The position numbers and the translations under genes were made by a program. The notes under the pieces were generated by a model that was given only the letters and a program-made list of their open reading frames with translations, searched no databases and was not told the origin of the DNA. This document shows, piece after piece, positions 60,221 through 64,000 of a stretch of 64,000 bases of DNA. Origin of the DNA: Pseudomonas nitroreducens (GTDB lineage Bacteria > Pseudomonadota > Gammaproteobacteria > Pseudomonadales > Pseudomonadaceae). Numbering within the stretch: position 1 is the stretch's first letter; each line of letters starts with the position of its first letter. The stretch lies in contig NZ_JALJXP010000005.1 in assembly GCF_024170165.1 (NCBI RefSeq), positions 186,001 through 250,000 of the forward strand, given 5' to 3'.

Positions 60221-61660
60221 TTACGGCTGGACCGGCGGCAGGTACTGCAGGGTGGTGCCCAGCGCCCAGAGCAGGAACAGCACCAGGGGCACGTGGACAA
60301 GCAGCTGGACGAAGCTGAAGCCGATCAGGTCGCGGGCCTTCAGGCCCAATACGCCGAGCAGCGGCAGCATGTAGAACGGGTTGATCAGGTTCGGCAGCGC
60401 CTCGGCGGCGTTGTATATCTGCACTGCCCAGCCCAGGTGGTATTGCAGTTCGTTGGCCACCTGCATCACGTAGGGCGCCTCGATGATCCACTTGCCGCCG
60501 CCGGACGGGATGAAGAAGCCCAGCACCGCCGAGTACACGCCCATCAACAGCGCGTAGGTGTCGTGGGAAGCGATCTGCACGAAGAAGGTGGAGACATGGT
60601 GGGCGATGGTGGAGCCGTCGCCGCCCTTCACGGTGGTCATGATCGCCGCGATGGAACCGTACAGCGGGAACTGGATCAGCACCCCGGTGGTGGTCGGCAC
60701 GGCGCGGGCCACGGCGTCGAGGAAGTTGCGCGGGCGCCAGTGCAGCAGCGCGCCGACCATGAGGAACAGCAGGTTATAGGTGTTCAGCCCGGAGATCGCG
60801 GTGATCGCCGGCTTGGTGCTGAACTCGTGGACCAGCCAGCCCGCAGCCAGCGCCACCAGCATCAGGATCAGCAGCGGGCTGTGCTCCAGCCATTCGCCCG
60901 GGCGGGTGGCTTTGGGCGCGCTCGGCGGGGTGAAGCTGACGTCCACGCCGCAGGCCTTGGCGTCACGGGCGCTGGCTGCGCCGGGGGCGGTCATGTAGGC
61001 GATGACCAGCGACACCAGCACCAGCGCCAGCAGCATCACGCCGGATTGCCAGAGGAAGATGGTCTCGGTGAACGGGATGACGCCGGTGATCGCCAGGATC
61101 GACGGCGGCAGGCTGGCCGGGTTGGCCTGCAGCTGTGCAGCCGACGACGACAGGCCCAGCGCCCACACGGCGCCCAGGCCCAGGTAGGCAGCGGCGCCGG
61201 CGGCGCGGTAGTCCATCTTCAGATCTTCGCGGCGCGCCAGGGCACGCACCAGCAGGCCGCCGAATACCAGGGACAGGCCCCAGTTGAGCAGCGAGGCGAG
61301 CATGGAGATCACCGCGACCCAGGCCACTGCCGAACGGCCGTTCTTCGGCACGCGGGCGAACAGGTCGATGAGCCTGGAGGCCGGGCCGGAGCTGGCGACC
61401 ACGTAGCCGCCGATGACCACGAAGGCCATCTGCATGGTGAAGGGAATCAGGCTCCAGAAGCCGTCACCAAAGGCCTTGGCGGTCTCAGTGGCCGGCGCGC
61501 CGATGGCCAGCGCGGCAATGCTGACGATCAGCACCGCCAGTGCGGCGAAGACCCAGGAGTCGGGGAACCAGCGCTCGGCCCAATTGGAACAGGCCATGGC
61601 GAAACGCGCCGAGCGGCTGTCCTGCACGGCAGTGCCGGGGTTATGCACGTGGGAAGTCAT
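60221..61660 (-). CDS. atoE: short-chain fatty-acid transporter (AtoE family)
   Basis: This 479-residue multi-pass inner-membrane transporter (AtoE/TIGR00366 group) has the family segments WVFAALAVLIVSIAALAIGAPATETAKAFGDGFWSLIPFTMQMAFVVIGGYVVASSGPASRLIDLFAR, GLGAVWALGLSSSAAQLQANPASLPPSIL and GFFIPSGGGKWIIEAPYVMQVANEL. It imports short-chain fatty acids such as acetoacetate. The ATG at 61660 is preceded by GAGGTAGACC and an AAGAACAA Crc/Hfq-type motif at 61675-61682. It is at the distal end of the dhcA-dhcB-atoB-atoE operon. Confidence 0.92.
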   Translation of the reverse strand: MTSHVHNPGTAVQDSRSARFAMACSNWAERWFPDSWVFAALAVLIVSIAALAIGAPATETAKAFGDGFWSLIPFTMQMAFVVIGGYVVASSGPASRLIDLFARVPKNGRSAVAWVAVISMLASLLNWGLSLVFGGLLVRALARREDLKMDYRAAGAAAYLGLGAVWALGLSSSAAQLQANPASLPPSILAITGVIPFTETIFLWQSGVMLLALVLVSLVIAYMTAPGAASARDAKACGVDVSFTPPSAPKATRPGEWLEHSPLLILMLVALAAGWLVHEFSTKPAITAISGLNTYNLLFLMVGALLHWRPRNFLDAVARAVPTTTGVLIQFPLYGSIAAIMTTVKGGDGSTIAHHVSTFFVQIASHDTYALLMGVYSAVLGFFIPSGGGKWIIEAPYVMQVANELQYHLGWAVQIYNAAEALPNLINPFYMLPLLGVLGLKARDLIGFSFVQLLVHVPLVLFLLWALGTTLQYLPPVQP

Positions 61661-61910
61661 AATGGTCTACCTCGTTGTTCTTGTAGTGGCTCATCGTCGA
61701 ACGGGGCTTGTGGCAATGCCCGTCCTGGAATGAAAAACCGCCCGGCCTGCGTGGGGCCGAGCGGTGACGCAAGGGTTTGCCGACGCCGGGGGACGCCGAC
61801 AACCGCGGCAGGATGTTCGTCTGTCGGTGTGCCCACCCACCATCCCGCCTGCCGGTGGCATGGGTACATGCCGCCCGGCGCTCGCCAATGAATCGTTAGT
61901 CGTGCATTCC
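61661..61910. other. 250-base gap between atoB and atoE
   Basis: It contains the atoE leader motif and a GC-rich stretch with a hairpin-like GGCATGTACCCATGCC (61855-61870 in both arms). No gene. The gap may separate the operon into atoB and atoE transcripts. Confidence 0.4.
61675..61682 (-). promoter_or_regulatory. CA-rich Crc/Hfq-type motif at the atoE start
   Basis: AAGAACAACGAGG on the minus strand directly overlaps the GAGGT ribosome site, matching AAnAAnAA. Confidence 0.5.
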
Positions 61911-63092
61911 TCAGTCCCGGACGAGGGCCATGGCAACGCCCTGGCCGCCGCCGATGCACAGGGTCGCCAGACCCTTCTTCGCATCGCGACGGAGCATTTC
62001 GTGGAGCAGCGTCACCAGCACGCGGGCGCCCGAGGCGCCGATCGGGTGGCCAAGGGCGACGGCGCCGCCGTTGACGTTGACCTTCTCGGCGTTCCAGCCC
62101 AGCTCCTTGCCGACCGACAGGGCCTGGGCAGCGAAGGCTTCGTTGGCCTCGATCAGCTCGACGTCGTCGAGGCTCCAGCCGGCCTTTTCCAGGCAGCTGC
62201 GAGTCGCGGTCACCGGGGCGATGCCCATGATCGACGGGTCGACGCCACTGCTCGCATAGGCTTGGATGCGTGCCAGAACCGGGAGGTTCAGACTGCGTGC
62301 GCGCTCGGCGCTCATCAGCAGCACGGCGGCAGCGCCATCGTTGAGGGTGGAGGCGTTGCCGGCGGTGACGGTGCCGTCCTTCTTGAAGGCCGGCTTGAGC
62401 TTGCCCAGGGATTCGGCGGTGGTGCCGGCGCGCGGTTGCTCATCGGTGTCGAAGGACAGCGGCTCGCCCTTGCGCTGCGGAATCAGCACCGGGGTGATCT
62501 CGTCCTTGAAGCGGCCGGCCTCGATGGCCGACGCGGCTTTCAGCTGGGACTGCGCGGCGAAGGCGTCCTGCGCCTCGCGGCTGATGCCGAATTTCTCGGC
62601 CAGGTTCTCGGCGGTGATGCCCATGTGGTAATCGTTGAAAGCGTCGATCAGGCCGTCGCGCAGCAGGGTGTCCTGCAGCTCGGCATGGCCCATGCGCAGG
62701 CCGGTACGGGCCTTGGGCAGCACGTAGGGCGCGAGGCTCATGCTCTCCTGGCCGCCGGCGATGATGGCGTCGGCGTCGCCGCAACGGATTGCCTGGACGC
62801 CAAGGAACAGCGCCTTGAGGCCCGAGCCGCAGAGCTTGTTGATGGTCATCGCCGGTACTTCCACCGGCAGGCCGGCGCCGATGGCGGCCTGGCGCGCGGG
62901 GTTCTGCCCGGCACCGGCGGTGAGCACCTGGCCGAGGATGACTTCGTCGATCTGCTCGGCCTTCACGCCGCTGCGTTCGAGCAGCGAGCGGATGACCAGG
63001 CTGCCCAGTTCATGGGCGGGAATGTTTGCCAGGCTGCCCTGGAAGGCGCCGATGGCGGTACGGGTGGCGGCGACAATGACTACGTCTTGCAT
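61911..63092 (-). CDS. atoB: acetyl-CoA C-acetyltransferase (thiolase)
   Basis: This 393-residue thiolase has the nucleophile Cys88 in [12 protein letters not shown], the glutamate-asparagine ANEAFAAQ region, His in [12 protein letters not shown], and the second Cys in [11 protein letters not shown]. It condenses or cleaves acetyl-CoA units (here likely the thiolytic step of acetoacetyl-CoA degradation) as part of the dhcA-dhcB-atoB-atoE operon. It could also be a 3-oxoadipyl-type thiolase, but the neighbouring CoA-transferase and AtoE favour acetoacetate. Length normal. Confidence 0.93.
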   Translation of the reverse strand: MQDVVIVAATRTAIGAFQGSLANIPAHELGSLVIRSLLERSGVKAEQIDEVILGQVLTAGAGQNPARQAAIGAGLPVEVPAMTINKLCGSGLKALFLGVQAIRCGDADAIIAGGQESMSLAPYVLPKARTGLRMGHAELQDTLLRDGLIDAFNDYHMGITAENLAEKFGISREAQDAFAAQSQLKAASAIEAGRFKDEITPVLIPQRKGEPLSFDTDEQPRAGTTAESLGKLKPAFKKDGTVTAGNASTLNDGAAAVLLMSAERARSLNLPVLARIQAYASSGVDPSIMGIAPVTATRSCLEKAGWSLDDVELIEANEAFAAQALSVGKELGWNAEKVNVNGGAVALGHPIGASGARVLVTLLHEMLRRDAKKGLATLCIGGGQGVAMALVRD

Positions 63093-63130
63093 GGATTACT
63101 CTCCGGAAGGCTTGGGCTGCCCTCTCCCCC

Positions 63131-63155
63131 CGCCCTCTCCCGCAAGCGGGAGAGG
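63131..63155. repeat. hairpin repeat between thiolase and CoA-transferase genes
   Basis: CCCTCTCCCGC and its complement GCGGGAGAGGG form a stem near 63131-63155, with a variant CCCTCTCCCTTCAGGGAGAGG further on (near 63211-63232). These resemble a common Pseudomonas intergenic element and may protect the mRNA. Confidence 0.55.
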
Positions 63156-63255
63156 GCGCCGTCCGCGTCAGGCGAACTCCAGTGCCAATCCAGGCACCGA
63201 ACCAGCTCCCTCTCCCTTCAGGGAGAGGGTTGGGGAGAGGGAATCGACGATTAAC

Positions 63256-63912
63256 TCAGAAGGTCATTTCCTTCACATCGTCCGGCACGATGAGGCGGCC
63301 GGCGGTCTTCTCGGCGATCTCTTCGACGCTGACGCCCGGCGCGGTCTCGCGCAGGATGAAGGCGCCATTCTCGATCTCCAGGTAGGCCAGGTCGGTGAGG
63401 ACCTTGCGGATGCAGCCGGCGCCGGTCAGCGGCAGCGAGCAGCGGTCCAGCAGCTTGGATTCGCCGTCCTTGGAAGCGTGGGTCATGGTCACGATGATAT
63501 TGTCTGCGCCGGCCACCAGGTCCATGGCGCCGCCCATGCCTTTCACCAGCTTGCCGGGGATCATCCAGGAGGCGATGTTGCCCTGCACGTCCACCTCGAA
63601 GGCACCGAGCACGGTGAGGTCGACATGGCCGCCGCGGATCATCGCGAAGGATTCGGCGGAGGAGAAAATCGACGCGCCCTTCACGGCGGTCACGGTCTGC
63701 TTGCCGGCGTTGATCATGTCGGCGTCGACTGTGTCTTCGGTGGGGAACGCGCCCATGCCGAGCAGGCCGTTCTCCGATTGCAGCATCACTTCCATGCCCT
63801 CGGGCACGTAGTTGGCGACCAGGGTCGGGATGCCGATGCCCAGGTTCACGTAGAAGCCGTCCTGCAGCTCGCGCGCCACGCGCTGAGCCATCTGTTCGCG
63901 GGTCAATGCCAT
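63256..63912 (-). CDS. dhcB: 3-oxoacid CoA-transferase subunit B (dehydrocarnitine/acetoacetate type)
   Basis: This 218-residue beta subunit has the catalytic Glu47 in LQSENGLLGMG, VNLGIGIPTLVANYVPEGMEV at the start and GGHVDLTVLGAFEVDVQGNIASWMIPGKLVKGMGGAMDLVAGADNIIVTM. It pairs with the alpha subunit whose 3' end is at the window edge. Gene order A-B-atoB-atoE is that of the P. aeruginosa dhc locus for dehydrocarnitine and acetoacetate. PcaJ/AtoA-type substrates remain possible. Confidence 0.88.
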   Translation of the reverse strand: MALTREQMAQRVARELQDGFYVNLGIGIPTLVANYVPEGMEVMLQSENGLLGMGAFPTEDTVDADMINAGKQTVTAVKGASIFSSAESFAMIRGGHVDLTVLGAFEVDVQGNIASWMIPGKLVKGMGGAMDLVAGADNIIVTMTHASKDGESKLLDRCSLPLTGAGCIRKVLTDLAYLEIENGAFILRETAPGVSVEEIAEKTAGRLIVPDDVKEMTF

Positions 63913-63938
63913 GTTCTTGTCTCTCTTGTCCGGTGGGC

Positions 63939-64000
63939 TCAGGAACGTACGGTGCGTTTCTCGATACGCTTTTCGAAGGTTCCCTGGATGATGCGGTCGA
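63939..64000 (-). CDS. dhcA: 3-oxoacid CoA-transferase subunit A (3' end)
   Basis: The last 19 codons and stop are visible: a C-terminus ending DRIIQGTFEKRIEKRTVRS, the usual end of the DhcA/AtoD subunit. The stop lies 26 bases upstream of the subunit B start. The rest is beyond the window. Confidence 0.75.
   Translation of the reverse strand, partial: DRIIQGTFEKRIEKRTVRS

Noticed and set aside
59969..61891. 640-codon open frame opposite the atoE gene
   Set aside because: Antisense to a conserved transporter, low-complexity Gln/His/Gly/Arg; no ribosome site.
1..64000. CRISPR arrays, tRNA, rRNA and insertion sequences
   Set aside because: I looked for regularly spaced repeats, cloverleaf-type sequences and transposase-like proteins and saw none; the repeats present are REP-like.

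Overview
The window is high-GC chromosomal DNA from a gamma-proteobacterium of the genus Pseudomonas. The gene content points to the P. aeruginosa / P. citronellolis / P. nitroreducens side of the genus (inferred from remembered gene orders, not from a search). The evidence is a complete fap amyloid operon, a PQQ-dependent alcohol-oxidation accessory block with ErbR/AgmR-type and ErcS'-type regulators, OprD-family porins, an ansA-AGCS pair, and a dhcB-atoB-atoE catabolic operon. I see no insertion sequence, prophage, CRISPR array, rRNA or tRNA. This is ordinary core and catabolic chromosome with dispersed REP-like repeats.

Layout. 0-4.4 kb: iron uptake, with the 3' part of a TonB receptor, a Tat-exported siderophore-binding protein and a fused double-length permease, but no ATPase gene. 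4.6-6.1 kb (minus): catechol 1,2-dioxygenase and a flavin reductase. 6.4-11.5 kb: an orphan FixJ-type response regulator, asparaginase, a Na+/amino-acid symporter, an XRE regulator and an EamA transporter. 12-20.4 kb: two OprD-family porins, a PilT/PilU-like ATPase, a parvulin, a MmcQ/YjbR protein, a glycolipid-binding-domain protein, an MFS transporter, a small membrane protein and a PLD-like protein. 20.6-26.8 kb: YbiT-type ABC-F protein, a secreted alpha/beta hydrolase, AzoR with a divergent LysR regulator, a cold-shock/DUF1294 protein and UppP.

27.4-32.4 kb: fapABCDEF, for functional amyloid export and assembly, followed by a sigma-54 activator gene. 34.5-37.2 kb: a divergent pair, a RimK-like ATP-grasp ligase and a GNAT/C39-peptidase fusion. 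37.2-51.5 kb: the PQQ-alcohol block, comprising an unlisted 52-residue membrane protein, an ABC system (binding protein, beta-propeller, ATPase, permease), a CXXCW-type protein, the response regulator, a DMT transporter, a hybrid sensor kinase overlapping a FIST sensor gene, a porin and pqqF. 51.7-58.6 kb: two AraC-type regulators bracket a DUF1302-DUF1329-DUF1254/1214 cluster of unknown substrate. 58.7-64 kb: a cysteine hydrolase, a LysR regulator, then (minus) atoE, atoB, a CoA-transferase B subunit and the 3' end of its A subunit.

How it fits together. Most genes serve uptake and oxidation of carbon sources plus envelope functions. Two regulatory themes recur across otherwise separate operons: A-rich Crc/Hfq-type motifs (AAnAAnAA) beside the start codons of catabolic and transport genes, and an ACTACYTTnGT-like box at several promoters of the PQQ block and neighbours. 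The strongest leads are that paired box with matched spacing upstream of the PQQ ABC operon and of the CXXCW gene, the overlooked CX3C mini-protein divergent from that operon, a candidate sigma-54 promoter for fap beside a local sigma-54 activator, an attenuator-like leader before the second OprD porin, and the RimK / GNAT-C39 pair.
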